From assembly GCA_011634665.1 (NCBI GenBank), contig WAEK01000004.1:896001-960000 (forward strand): a stretch of 64,000 nucleotides of DNA, written 5' to 3'. Positions 48,417-58,837 of the stretch are shown piece after piece; within the stretch, counting starts at the first letter, position 1, and each line of letters starts with the position of its first letter. The translations under genes were made by a program, and so were the position numbers. Below the pieces are notes generated by a model that was not told where the DNA came from, made no database searches, and saw only the letters and a list, made by a program, of their open reading frames with translations. This stretch comes from Mortierella sp. BCC40632. Lineage: Eukaryota; Mortierellomycota; Mortierellomycetes; Mortierellales; Mortierellaceae.

Positions 48417-48560
48417 CCGCCGCCTTGCCGCGTACAAAGCAAAGGTTCGCTAAGAAAGATTCAGCATCTCGATGAAGCGATAGTTAAACGCTCTAAATCA
48501 CTGAGAAAACATCTCACATCCCGCCGCCTCGCCGCGTACTAAGCAAAGGTTCGCTAAGAA
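48417..48560. repeat. Pair of 40-bp direct repeats (38/40 identical) 3' of the Fanzor relic
   Basis: 48417-48456 and 48521-48560 both read CCGCCGCCTYGCCGCGTACW followed by AAGCAAAGGTTCGCTAAGAA; the spacing start to start is 104 bases. They lie 190-330 bases beyond the Fanzor stop codon on its transcription strand. Confidence 0.85.
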
Positions 48561-48746
48561 TGCGCTCATGAATTCTACAGTCCACATAATAATTCGAACA
48601 AATCTGCTGCATTGCGTACAGTTGAGGGAGGCACAAGTGGATGAAATGAGGTTTCTTGATGACGAGAGGCGATGGAGGGTGTGAATGTGAGTGTGGTGAT
48701 GCTGGACGGCGCTTCCATCCGAGGCGATCGGTTGCAGATAGTCAGG

Positions 48747-50325
48747 TCATTCTTGTTCTTGCAAATGGCCTAGAACGATATTGGCGATGTTGTGGGCACC
48801 TAAAACATCCCTGTACAGGTATTTGTTGCAGTTATTGCAGTAGAGTCGCCGAATGCTTTCGCTTTGGGCAATGAACTTGAAACACGTCGGGCACTTCTTC
48901 GATGTGTAGTATTCGTTTACTCCGACTACGGGATACCCAAGTGACCTCGCCTATCATGATCAACACAACCGTGTGTTAGAAAACAAAAAAGGAAGAGAGG
49001 AACAGAAAGCCTTGAACAGAAACATACCAAACGGACAAAATATGACTCGAATGTCCCGTGTAGAGTGGACAGCTTTTGGACGGATGTAAATTTCTCAAGG
49101 CCAATGCCGATTACTACTTTGCTGTTCTCGATCTTTTTTTCTCCTGTCCATCCATCCACCATTCGGAGAAGCCCATCTGCTATCAGCTGACACTCTTCCA
49201 TTTTGGACCGCTCCGCAAACCATTTATGCTTTTTGAACTTCATTGATCGGTTGTAAAACCGATCTAAGTACTTTTCTGATGCAGTGCGACGTTCAGAGTA
49301 CCCGCTGAGATCGGTAAGGTCTCCACGTAGAGAAGGGAGTGAAGACTCTATTTTCCCGATGCTCGTTCGGTTGTCTCTATCGGGCTGTGTCTTCCACTCT
49401 CGATCCTTTTGGTTATTCATCCATCGTCAGAACTTGAAGGTTGGCTGATAAACAGCCTTCTGTTTTGCGACGAGGTTGAAATACTTTGGAGACGGACGAT
49501 CCATCTTGGATTCCGGGTCATCAGCTTTTTCCTGGGAAACTTTCCGATTCCTACTTCCTCGTCTCTTCTTCTCCTTTCTTTTTGCACCTCGCTTTCCCCT
49601 CCTTCGGCGTTTACTACGAGTCGGCGGCGTAGACCGTAATACGGTGGCTCCTACTACTCATGTTCGTCCGAGATCGATCCCCAGGATCTTAATCTGATCC
49701 TGGACTTGGTCGGGAGGACAGCCTAGTACCTCTTGGACACGGTCCGCGCTGCTAAAGACGTTTCTAACTTCCGTGAGGAAGTCATCGGTTCCATGTGTCA
49801 CGGATACCTAACGGTCTGGAAGTATGCTTTTCTTGTATCTTTTGAATTTGACGGATAAAAGCTCCTTCAGTTTAAATCCGAGAAGCTGCAGTCGGTGCCT
49901 TTGATTGAGCCCCTCAGAACATATCCCTTGGCCGAGCACTTCCTGGGATCGAAGTTTTTGCTCCGGAGAGTATTAACGTGGTTTCGGATTTCTTGATGAC
50001 AAAGCAACTTGATTGCTCCCCGGTATCCAAGTTTACCCCGCTTTCGAGCGGAGAGCTCTGTCGTATCGATGCCGATGGGGGCGATAAAGTGCTGTATTCC
50101 AAAGTTGGCTCTTGGCATCCAATCAAGCACGAGTCCACTAGGAGTGAGGTGCCATGAACTGTCATTTGGAAATGCATCGTTGGACATGGCGTCCATCAGG
50201 AAGTAGAGGCAGGGGTGGCTGCAAAAAAAAAGTGCCGAACTTGTACTCGGTAAATGGTACGAAACCACCTTCCATCGGTGAGATTGGGATGTGTCGCGTT
50301 TCACAGTCACAGACGGGTGCCCGCC
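48747..50325 (-). pseudogene. Fanzor (eukaryotic TnpB-like RNA-guided nuclease), inactivated
   Basis: Fanzors are eukaryotic relatives of transposon TnpB, with a RuvC-like nuclease and zinc ribbon guided by an RNA. Minus-strand pieces in order: FVPFTEYKFGTFF (from about 50325), SSWHLTPSGLVLDWMPRANF, GIDTTELSARKRGKLGYRGA, FDPRKCSAKGYVLRGSIK, then a frameshift at about 49897 into HRLQLLGFKLKELLSVKF. Next are GTDDFLTEVRNVF, RuvC-I KILGIDLGRT, AKQKAVYQPTFKF, KVVIGIGLEKFTS, STLHGTFESYFVRL, a 77-base GT-AG intron (49027-48951), and GVNEYYTSKKCPTC with the ribbon CPTC...YCNNC and RuvC-III YRDVLGAHNIANI. In-frame stops are TAG 49808-49810, TGA 49658-49660 and TGA 49427-49429; another frame change lies at the A-run near 50223. 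The catalytic Asp codons of RuvC-I and III remain. The N-terminus is missing or cut near LINE copy 2. Confidence 0.85.
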
Positions 50326-50370
50326 CTGCCAAAAAAACTAGCGATCAAGATCACTGGCAAGTCTCCACCG

Positions 50371-51131
50371 CAACTAACAAGTGCATACGTTCTTCAGCAG
50401 AACTAAAGACACACATCATCGAACCTATGGGATGAAAAGCTTTTTGGAATGGTGCCTACTGGGAAAGTAGTGCATGCCCACAACCAAGAAGTGTACCCAA
50501 ATGGACGGCGTAGGCTCTGCGACTACAAAGATCATAATGACCATGTTTGGAGGTGTCCAGCACCTGAGGATCAGAGAAAAGAAATTTGGGATGAGGCCAT
50601 AAGGAGGCTCGATGACTGGGGAAGGAGAGCGGTCAGTGAAGCCAACAGAAAAGCTAAGGAAGCAATCGAAAGGCAGAGAAAGAATAACGTGCCAGGTTTG
50701 AGGATCCCTAGACAGATGTTCTGGAGAGGTGCACCGGCCAATATGGTGGCCAGGAGTCTCGATTTTATACAGGAGAGTTCGGATTTCCCACCTGATCCTC
50801 CTACAACGATAGGACGCAAGCAAGCCCCTTAGACCTTTGGCTCTTTCTGCCGCGGTCTGACGCAGCACTGACTAAGAAATGGAAGTGACAGTGTCAGTGA
50901 CAGCTTTGGTAGCCCACCGTTTTGTCAGTTACATTGAAACGCAAGCAACTGAAACGATATGGAAAAAACGTTGCACAACAACGGTGGCATGGGAGACACG
51001 GCATGCGATCGCCCTTGGAAAAAAGAAAGGCCTTCCTCAGGGAGTAAGAGGACGATGGAGCGATGGCTATAGGTTTGCGTGCCTTGCCGACGCCTGCCTA
51101 TGTGGGCCGCTTCTGGTGGGTCACCAAGAAC
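50371..51131 (+). mobile_element. LINE-like retrotransposon 3' fragment, copy 2
   Basis: Direct repeat of 44261-45040. Here the first ORF stays open for 127 codons (KVVHAHNQEVYPNGRRR, NDHVWRCPAPEDQRKEIWDE, RKAKEAIERQRKNNVPGLRI, ending GRKQAP at 50832). The second part (ALVAHRFVSYIETQATETIW) follows with a short deletion relative to copy 1. Similarity stops near 51131. Its left end abuts the truncated 5' side of the Fanzor relic. Confidence 0.5.
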
Positions 51132-51948
51132 AAAGATGCCCAGGAGCACAGAACGACGCAGCGTCGGCTGATACCTCCCTGCTTGGTAGTCTAGCGGGAC
51201 GGAGACAGTTGGAGGTGATGGAAAGGATGGGGAGGATACCTTTCCGGTAACAGTCTTTTTCTCAGCTTTTAAACGTCTCGAGAGAGATGGCAATCGTTGC
51301 TCGGGGTGACAGCCACGGGAGCTGTTACGGATGATAGAGGATTGCCGCACAGTATTATTTGCTGACCGGCAACCTTTCCATTAACGAGTATAACTTGCAA
51401 GACATGGCATACAAATCTATGGATAACATGCGATCAACACCTCAGACCGTGAATTGGACGCTGGAGTTGATGGACCCAGCAGTGCGTTTTCTGAGCCAGT
51501 CAGGCCCATTTCCTCAGTGGAGACTCAGGCAAAGTCACATTGCCTGAATAATGGCTACAGTTCAGCTTGCAGGCGCCAAAGAACAAATCCCGAGAGGAGA
51601 ATAATTCATAGCAACCTCACTAATGTATCTCCGGCAACAACGCCCAACATGGTCTTCCTTGGTTATTCGCGCCTATGGTACAGGGACGGCCATTTGTCCC
51701 CCAAAAATTGACAGCTAGGAAAAGGTTGACAGTCTCTTGAAACACAAACGGTCAGGAAGAAGTGCTACCGTAGCCCTAACCCGCTCTCTGACTATGAACG
51801 GAGATACCACAAAAAACAGAGTTAAAGATGGGGATGCAGGGAGAACGGAAATCGAAGGTAGGATCGTGCAACGAAAGCCTGTCGAAGCCAAGTTGGTTGT
51901 TGGTGACTCGGACGTTACTATGATGGGCTATTTACTAGGGCCGTGGAA

Positions 51949-51979
<31 letters not shown>

Positions 51980-52091
51980 GACGTGCACTTAGCAAATGTG
52001 GCTCAACTCATGCAACACCCCGTCGTCGACTGAATAAAAAAAAAGAAAAAAAATAATCTTTCATCCTCAACAAAGAGACAGTATAGAAATC
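51132..52091. other. Intergenic; unassigned fragments and poly-T
   Basis: Plus frames at 51359-51547 (MRSTPQTVNWTLELMDPAVR) and 51737-51960 (GRTEIEGRIVQRKPVEAKLV) look protein-like but are short and unmatched. Poly-T spans 51950-51975. The last 80 bases are the promoter or 5' UTR of the SR gene. Confidence 0.35.
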
Positions 52092-53965
52092 ATGTCAACG
52101 TTGCCACCCCCCCCCCCACCTCTCCCCCAGGTAAGAGAGTCATGGTTGCTGACTCTATTCATCTCCCAAGTGAGAGACAAAATCCTGCTCCCATGTTCTC
52201 TTGGCGCTCACATCATCTATTTTTCATTAATTTTGTCTGATGATGCCCATCTAGCCACTGAAGGAGGAGCTCCTGCTGCACCCCCCGCCCACACTACAGT
52301 CTATGTTGGACACTTGAGCTCAAGGACTGAGAGAAGAGATGTTGAGGAACTGGTATGTTTACAGGACTATTGTGGTCATCATCCATTTTTTTTCTTGTAA
52401 GAAAAGCAGAGGCATCAGTACTAACTGGCTGTGTTGCCGCCATTGATTCTAGTTTGAGAAGTATGGTCGCATTCTTTCTGTGGAGTTGAAGCATGGAGGT
52501 TTTGCCTTTGTGGAATATGAGGTACATAACATGGAAAACGCTCTTCTGTCATGGGCCAGATGAATGTCATGGAGGCATCAAATCAAAGACTGTCTGACTA
52601 ATCACGACTGTTTTTTTGCCACTAATCAACGCCAGGATCCTCGTGATGCTGATGATGCCGTAACCAAGTTGAATGGATATGAGCTCGATGGACATAGGAT
52701 CTCAGTAGAGTGGTCAAGACGCTCTGGAGGTCCCGGAAGCGGATGCTTCCTTTGCAACCAGACTGGACACTGGGCCCGTGAGTGCCCAGAGGCTCGTGAA
52801 AAGGGCATGGATGTCAAGTCAGGAAAGTGCTTCAAGTGTGGTGAGCCTGGACATTTGGCTCGCTTCTGCAGGTAAATGGACCGGAGGTTGGCCCGTCGAC
52901 TTTTTAGCGTGGAGGTCCGCCTTTTGTTGAACGCCTGTCGCTGACGTCATGTACTGTTTCGTTCTTTCCATTGCAGGGGTCCTGACTCAAGGCGATATGG
53001 CCCTCCCCCTCGTGAATACCGTGGTGCTGGTGGTGCTGGTGGTGGACCACCCCCACCCCCACGCTATGGACGTGGTCGTTCCCCCGTTCATTACGGAAGA
53101 GACCCCTATGAATATGGAGGATACCGTGGACGTGGATACTCAAGATCCCCTGAACGTGGTGGCTACGGCGGACCTAGCTCAGGATACAGACAGAGGTCAC
53201 CTTATGGCTACCGTGGACGTTCACCCTCACCCTACTATCGCGATAGTGGACGCGGCCGCTCTCCAAGCCCCTATGGGTAAGAGGATACGACTTTTTGTTG
53301 ACGAAAAGCAATGACTGGCTCCTGATATGTCAATTGTGATCTACAATTGTCCTTTTGCATGCCCGCCATGGCAAGACTTGCCTTTTCTTTTCTCTTTTCT
53401 CTTTTCTCTTTATCCCCTCCAATGATCTTGAGATCTCTCTTTTTTTATTTTTGCAGTCGGGGAATGGATGCACAGCTCTGGATAGCGTGTACGCTGCTGC
53501 GTTGAAAAGGACATATTTTCATTTGTTCGTACTTCACATGCATTGGGATACCATTGGAGCTCAAAAGGGCGTGGCGACAAAAGGATCACAGTAGCAGCCG
53601 CGGGCGTTACCTTTCTTCATTGACGGGAACAGTGGCGATGGGCGTGGGCGCTTCAAGTCACTCAAAAAAAGCGCTGACAAACAGGGAAACGCGCAGTGGC
53701 AGCGTCAGTGGCGGAGAGTCAGTGACAGTGACAGTGACAGTGACAGTGACAGTGACAGAGGCAGAGGCAGAGACAGAGGCAGAGACAGAGACAAAGGCAG
53801 AGACAGAGGCAATATTCATGCATGAAGGCAGGATGATTTGGATGTTCAGATGACCAACCATTAGGACCGATCTCTCGGGAAACGTTCTTTTCTCTTTTCT
53901 CTCAATCTTTTAAACGCAGGCGAGGAGCTCCACCACCACCACCACCACCTCAGAGACGCGTCTAG
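52092..53965 (+). CDS. SR-type splicing factor: RRM plus two CCHC zinc knuckles (SRSF7/RS2Z-like)
   Basis: Nuclear RNA-binding splicing factor. Proposed exons: 52092-52130 (MSTLPPPPPPLPQ), about 52257-52352, 52453-52521, 52636-52871, 52977-53276, one or two exons in 53458-53860, and a last exon about 53921-53965 (RGAPPPPPPPQRRV, stop TAG). RRM marks are TTVYVGHLSS (RNP2) and HGGFAFVEYE (RNP1, split from DPRDADDAV by an intron). Knuckles are CFLCNQTGHWAREC and CFKCGEPGHLARFC. The C-terminus is Gly/Arg/Tyr/Ser-rich (GRGRSPSPYG), then a SDSDSDSDRG/RDRGRDRD repeat near 53716-53808. The join of exon 1 to the acceptor CATCTAG is off by one base in frame; the C11 run in exon 1 (52107-52117) is a likely place for a length error, although reading through 52131-52256 is also open. 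The C-terminal exon chain is unresolved. Confidence 0.8.
53716..53808 (+). repeat. GTGACA / GGCAGAGACA hexamer-type tandem repeat in the SR C-terminus
   Basis: AGTGAC repeated about six times and then AGAGGC/AGAGAC units. In one frame it encodes SDSDSD-RGRGRDRG, as expected for an RS/RD tail; in another Val-Thr/Glu-Ala. Confidence 0.8.
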
Positions 53966-54929
53966 GGCGATCAAGGAAATACCAGCAGTGCCGGGAGCAG
54001 ATGAGCCAGAGCAACGGCGCAATAAACCGAAGGAGTCGTCTGGATTGAATCGCAGCTTGCAACCCGGGGCTAGTACCACGGGAATATGCAGCTTGATCAC
54101 GCGGACCAGAATAGTGTGAGAGTCAATAAAGGATGTCGTTAGGCAGAGACTTGTAAGTCACTTTCATCCAATCCGCCCAAGGAACTATGAAATCCAGAGT
54201 TACTTTTGATTGCGTACCAAAAAAAAGTACCAAAAAAAAAAAAAAAAAAAGGGTAATAAAACCAGAACACTTGCTGGCAGAAGCTGCACCCGGGACGTGA
54301 AGAGCAACAAATTTATCCTCAGTGCTTAATCCAAAGAATATACCGCCTCAGCATGCCGAGTGAAGAAGGCTGGCAAGTTCCTGCTAAACTCTGTTGTATC
54401 TTAGACCAGTAGTGAGTCTGCTGTGGTTTCACTAATTGGAGTCGTAAAACCGGCGCATCTGTTGCAAAAATGGATAAATCGAATGGTAATGAGGACGAAG
54501 TGTCCCATCAAATTCACGCTCTCTCCCCCACACTAAGCTGAGAGCCAAAGTATGCATGGCTTCTTCTCTACCAAGCAGGGTTATTCCCTATCCCCTCCTA
54601 TTTCTATATTTCTAATAAACTATTTCCACGGAATATTGCTTTAAAAGTGAAGACTAAACGTACTAAACTAACCCGACCATGACTTTATGGTAATCTTCCA
54701 TTAAGCCAAAACAGCTCACCTAGCCGAGGACTCCGTACAACGATGACCATTTCTCTCGGGTCTTTCAAAGGTTGAAAAAACTGACTACCACCACAATGGA
54801 AAACTCTTTATCCTTTTAATTGCCTCTAAATATTGTCATCTGGCCAAACTATCCAAGAAGGTGTCCGCCATCTTGGCCCCGCTTTGTGCACTAGGGCAGC
54901 GCTGCTTGCAGTAGTCGGCAAGGAGTACT
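53966..54929. other. Intergenic
   Basis: 3' flank of the SR gene, poly-A tract near 54230-54250, otherwise AT-rich sequence with no supported ORF. Confidence 0.4.
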
Positions 54930-55642
54930 TTCACTGACATTTGTCGACTGGGCACGCAAAACCATCGTCACCCCCTTGGGTTCTCATATTCTTTGAGCTG
55001 CGCCTTTTTTTTTTAGGCTGACCCTTCAATACGTCTCCCATGCCTCTGCTGCAGTGCAGTAGTCTTTTTAAAGAGCCATAAGCTCGCCCAAGAGATAGCG
55101 ATATTGATCTATCATCCGTTTGATCGAGTGACAAGTCGAGGACCCCGCGGATGAAATCTAAGCCTTTTGCAATCGCCTCGACTGTCACTCATCGTCAAAT
55201 TCGAGCTCTTTGTAATCTTAGTACAGGACAGCATTATTGCACCTCTTGTAAGCCTCTTTAGCCTTCCTGTTGGCTTGGGTAATCTCACTTGAGCCCCTGT
55301 CGTCGATCTCCCGTATCGCCTCCTCTCGTATCTCTCGTCTTTAGCCCTAGGCCACCCCCATGTTCATATAACATCACTGTCTTCAGCCATGACTTCGCAT
55401 ACTCTGTATCATTCTTCAGGGTATAAAAACTGTGGGAGGTCATGCACCACTTTTCAAGTGGGCAGCATCTCAAAAATCCGATAGACTTACAAATATGTGT
55501 CCTTTGCGCTGCTTAAAGTAGCGTGGATTGGTGGTTGCTGTGCAAGATTGCAAGTATTGACAATGTCCTCTACCCTCTTAAGTTTGTGGATAGTTGAACA
55601 TCCATACTCAACAAACAGACTGAGCTCATCCTGAACACTCAT
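54930..55642 (-). pseudogene. Decayed or unassigned multi-exon coding relic
   Basis: Minus-strand segments with protein-like composition: MSVQDELSLFVEYGCSTIHK (ATG at 55642), continuing to AKDTYL followed by GTAAGT; next EKWCMTSHSFYTLKNDTEYA and SWLKTVMLYEHGGGLG (55285-55473); then ITQANRKAKEAYKRCNNAVL with a following stop; then AIAKGLDFIRGVLDLSLDQT (54931-55188). A GT donor occurs after the first piece, but stops lie between later ones. The first two could be exons of a working gene; overall it looks broken. No family recognised. Confidence 0.35.
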
Positions 55643-56377
55643 ATCGACTCTTCCGGGCTATTTAATCTCACTTGCAAACATTCCCACTACTCTTTCTGCA
55701 AGAGTGTTGCCTCTGATGTCACCATGTCCTCTAACCTACCATCCGCTCCCTTCCAAACTCATGCATAGCCCCCTCTCTACTCACCCATCGGCTTAAAGGT
55801 ATGCAACACGACAAACGCAGAGGAAGATCTCACACATATCATGCCCAATCTGTATCCTCCATAGATACATTAGGAGCATTCGATTGCCAGCCGACTAGCT
55901 ACTGCTCGCCACAGAGTCCGTACCACATCTCTCGCCCTCACTTAAGCTTCGGCAGTATCTCCCTCAGCCTTTACACTATTCTCTCCTACCGAGCACATCC
56001 AACCATACCTCGATATTTACCTCCAACGCCCAGTTTACTCTAAACCAATAGTCCCTAAAATAATAAGTGAGTGATGCGAAAAGTACAAAATAGGCGCCAG
56101 CATCCCATTGACATCTGCGCCTCAAGACTTCCTAATAATAACTACAAAATGATCAAAATCTCAATTGCAAATACTGCCTGCCACAAGAACTAGTAAATAA
56201 TCTCCGAAGCAGGATACTCCCTAATACTCCACTGAACGGCCAAGTATGCCTTTTATTCTACCTCCATTGAAACCAGGCTTTACTTATCCTCAATGTTCAA
56301 TTGGTCTACATGTATCTGTATTATGGCGCTTATTTAAAGGATATACTACAAATAGGTTATCCTTCAGGGACACCGTC
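55643..56377. other. Intergenic
   Basis: AT-rich upstream region of the small secreted-protein gene. No convincing ORF other than an 80-codon Ser/Pro/Tyr-rich frame (55801-56043) that lacks family features. Confidence 0.35.
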
Positions 56378-56638
56378 ATGTTAAAGCCTAGAGCAGTCCT
56401 TTGCATTACAGCAACGTTTCTCGTCTCGGGGGTTGTCGACTGCGCTAATTGCCAGTCTAGTAGCGATCCGTATCAGTTTTTGGGAGCCATGAATCCGTTT
56501 GGATTCCAGAATAAAGTAAGAAGCATTTATTGCTGCAAGTGCAATAAGTTCCCATGTAAAAACATACAAACGACCACTGAATGCAATGATTATGGTGGTG
56601 CATACTGGTCACATACATCCTGTGAACAAACGTCATAG
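56378..56638 (+). CDS. Small secreted cysteine-rich protein
   Basis: 86 residues, single exon. The open frame extends upstream (from about 56246), but the ATG at 56378 places a classical signal peptide first: MLKPRAVLCITATFLVSGVV, with likely cleavage around residues 21-25. The mature part of about 62 residues contains Cys at 22, 25, 52, 53, 55, 60, 69 and 82 in the whole-protein numbering, including YCCKCNKFPC, consistent with several disulfides. Small size, secretion and Cys richness are the general look of fungal secreted effectors, antimicrobial peptides or hydrophobic surface proteins. The Cys pattern does not match hydrophobins (no CC pairs in their spacing) or any family I know. The gene stands alone in a 1.8-kb AT-rich gap. 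Function unknown. Confidence 0.5.
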   Translation: MLKPRAVLCITATFLVSGVVDCANCQSSSDPYQFLGAMNPFGFQNKVRSIYCCKCNKFPCKNIQTTTECNDYGGAYWSHTSCEQTS

Positions 56639-57440
56639 GCCTACACATAGCCAAAGGATCTACCTTCATGATTCCATAGCTAGGTTATTACCAATAACTC
56701 TGAACGCGTTAGTTTGCTTTGACGATGACGTACATCTAGTCTAAATCCACTCCTACACTTTGAACATTTGGTCGCTATCCCCGGTCTTCAATACTTTTAT
56801 CCTTCTGTCGCAGTTATTTGCCCCCCTTTTTATCCATTTTTTTTTCTCTGAGAAAGTTGATCGATCTGTTCAAACAGGCCAACGACAGGGCTGTCATCTT
56901 GATGAGGCCGCTCTCATTGGGGCTAGAGACTATCCAGGATTTGTGTCGGCACTAAAGACCCAAAAATGTCAGAAAAGAAAAAAAAAAAAAAAAAAAAAAT
57001 GGGGTGTGTGCCAGCCAAGGGACTGTTGTCGTGTTGGTCAGATAGTCTGCTGGTGATAGAAAATTATGAAGAAGGAGGACAGGCTTGGCCTCGGCGCTAC
57101 TACTGCTAGTTGGCGGATCTACCGCCTTGCCTCTCTTACTGTAGTTCTCATTATATTATTGCTCCATGAGAGTAAGCGTGGGTGTGTATTTGTTTTCTCT
57201 TCGTCTCTCAAGGAAACAATAGAGTTATTGTTCCCGCGAGCGTGTATTGTCGCTGAAGTGAAGCTGTATCACTTCTCGCAGCAGGAGGAATTATGGTGCT
57301 CATCTTCCTATGCTTCACGTGCCCGCGCCTCACAAAAAAGGGAAAAAAAGAAAAAGAAAAAAAAAATAGGATCCTCACTTCCCCCGCCCAAGATTCACAT
57401 CGTTGCATTCAACCAAAAGGTTCAAAGGCATCGTAGAACA
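56639..57440. other. Intergenic
   Basis: Holds poly-A runs at 56978-56999 and near 57341-57366 and pyrimidine-rich sequence. Open frames at 56760-57056 and from 57066 are low-complexity and lack family features. The right end is the 5' region of the DUF2358 gene. Confidence 0.35.
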
Positions 57441-58837
57441 ATGGCCCGACGAATCCCATGGACAATCTCGGCTTCATTGCCAGGAACAATACCCAAGGCT
57501 GGTTTTGCACGACCAGAACGCGTACTTTCAACCAGACCCATTTCGGGTGCCCATTTGCCTGGTCGAATGAATGATGCGAGGAATGTTCATTCAAACTCCA
57601 AAGTATCTTTCCGCCGTCATTACAAGGACCTGGCCCCGAAACTCTCCAAACTTCCCATCACAAAGCTCTCGCCACTCGGCTGTGTGAGTCAAGGTGCGTT
57701 CTTTGTCCACACAAGCTTTCTCAGAGGGCTTACCACTCAAGCTTGTCGCTCAACGCGTCCTCCAACAATACTACACTTTTCGGGTGGAGACAACGAAGAG
57801 CAAATGTCACCATTAGAGTACAAAGTACGCGTCGGAAAAGGTAATAGAGTGGTACGACCAGCAATGTTTCTTTGTCTGAAATGTCCATCCAGCTGGCTAG
57901 AGTTTCAGCTTCTCAACTTGGACAGATTACTTCCGCTTCATGCCTTCTTTGATTTCACACCATAGCCATCAATACCTTGCGAGACGAGCTACCACAGTTC
58001 TTTCAACATGGTTTGAGCAACACGTCTATTTATGCGTCCAACATACGCCTTATTGAAGCCAGTCATACAAATGTTTCCATGCAAGGAAAGGCTATCTACT
58101 TTCTTCTCGCGGGCGCTGTTCGCTGGAGCTTCAAGATGTGGTTCCGGGATCTCGAGTTTGAGATACAGTCGATCCGTGTGAATGACCGAGGGGGGCGTGG
58201 TTTGAAAGGTCTGGACTCTGGAGGGGATTTTGACAGAGCATCCACCATTACTCGCGCTTCACACAAAAAGGAACAACGCCTACGATTGTGTTCGCCAGGC
58301 TCTGTGAGCGAAGATTCAAGCACAAAAATATCTTTACAGGACACTGACGTAAAGTCTCATACAAGCAGTGATACATCTGCTATTGAAGGCGACAGTTTAT
58401 CCAGCACACGTTTTTCCACGGAAACATCTCTTCATCAAGCAAATGGGTCCCTAGACTCATTTGGAATCACTGGAAACCGGAACAGGAGTGTAGGAGAAGG
58501 TCAACTTCAACCTCCCCTTCCTCCCACCACTATAACTGTGCGATGGACGCTGAAAGGCACGACGAGACCATCAGTGGTCCTCACAGCGGCTGGACCTACA
58601 TCCCCACCTCCATCCTCTTATGAAGGCATCTTTGTGTACCAGTTCAATGATTTTGGGCACATTGATGAGCACCGGATCGAGAACATCATGCCTTCACCAA
58701 GCCCAGAGGCAATCCAGCGTGCCTTTGCCTGGTGGGGTTGGCTTATTAGCCGGCCAGGGCGTCCAGCAGCCATAGCCAGTTCACTCAGGACCTCGACCGT
58801 TGAGGTTGGAAGACCAGGAGGCACCTCGAGCTCATGA
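57441..58837 (+). CDS. Mitochondrial DUF2358 (C6orf136-like) protein
   Basis: 423 residues; exons 57441-57840 and 57966-58837, with the phase-1 intron joining RVGK to AINTLRDELPQFF. The ATG at 57441 begins MARRIPWTISASLPGTIPKA, an Arg-rich, acid-free presequence typical of mitochondrial import. The DUF2358 core is split by an insertion: the first part is LRDELPQFFQHGLSNTSIYA, RLIEASHTNVSMQGKAIYFL and WFRDLEFEIQSIRV (about 138-210). A Ser/Thr-rich insert of about 120 residues follows. The second part is TITVRWTLKGTTR and YEGIFVYQFNDFGHIDEHRI (about 325-375). C6orf136-type proteins are structurally related to NTF2-like folds and have no settled function. The insert inside the domain is unusual. 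Family call is good. Confidence 0.8.

Noticed and set aside
48417..48560. Two regularly spaced 40-bp repeats as a CRISPR array
   Set aside because: Only two copies, eukaryotic setting, imperfect identity and no cas genes. They are treated as direct repeats near the Fanzor relic.
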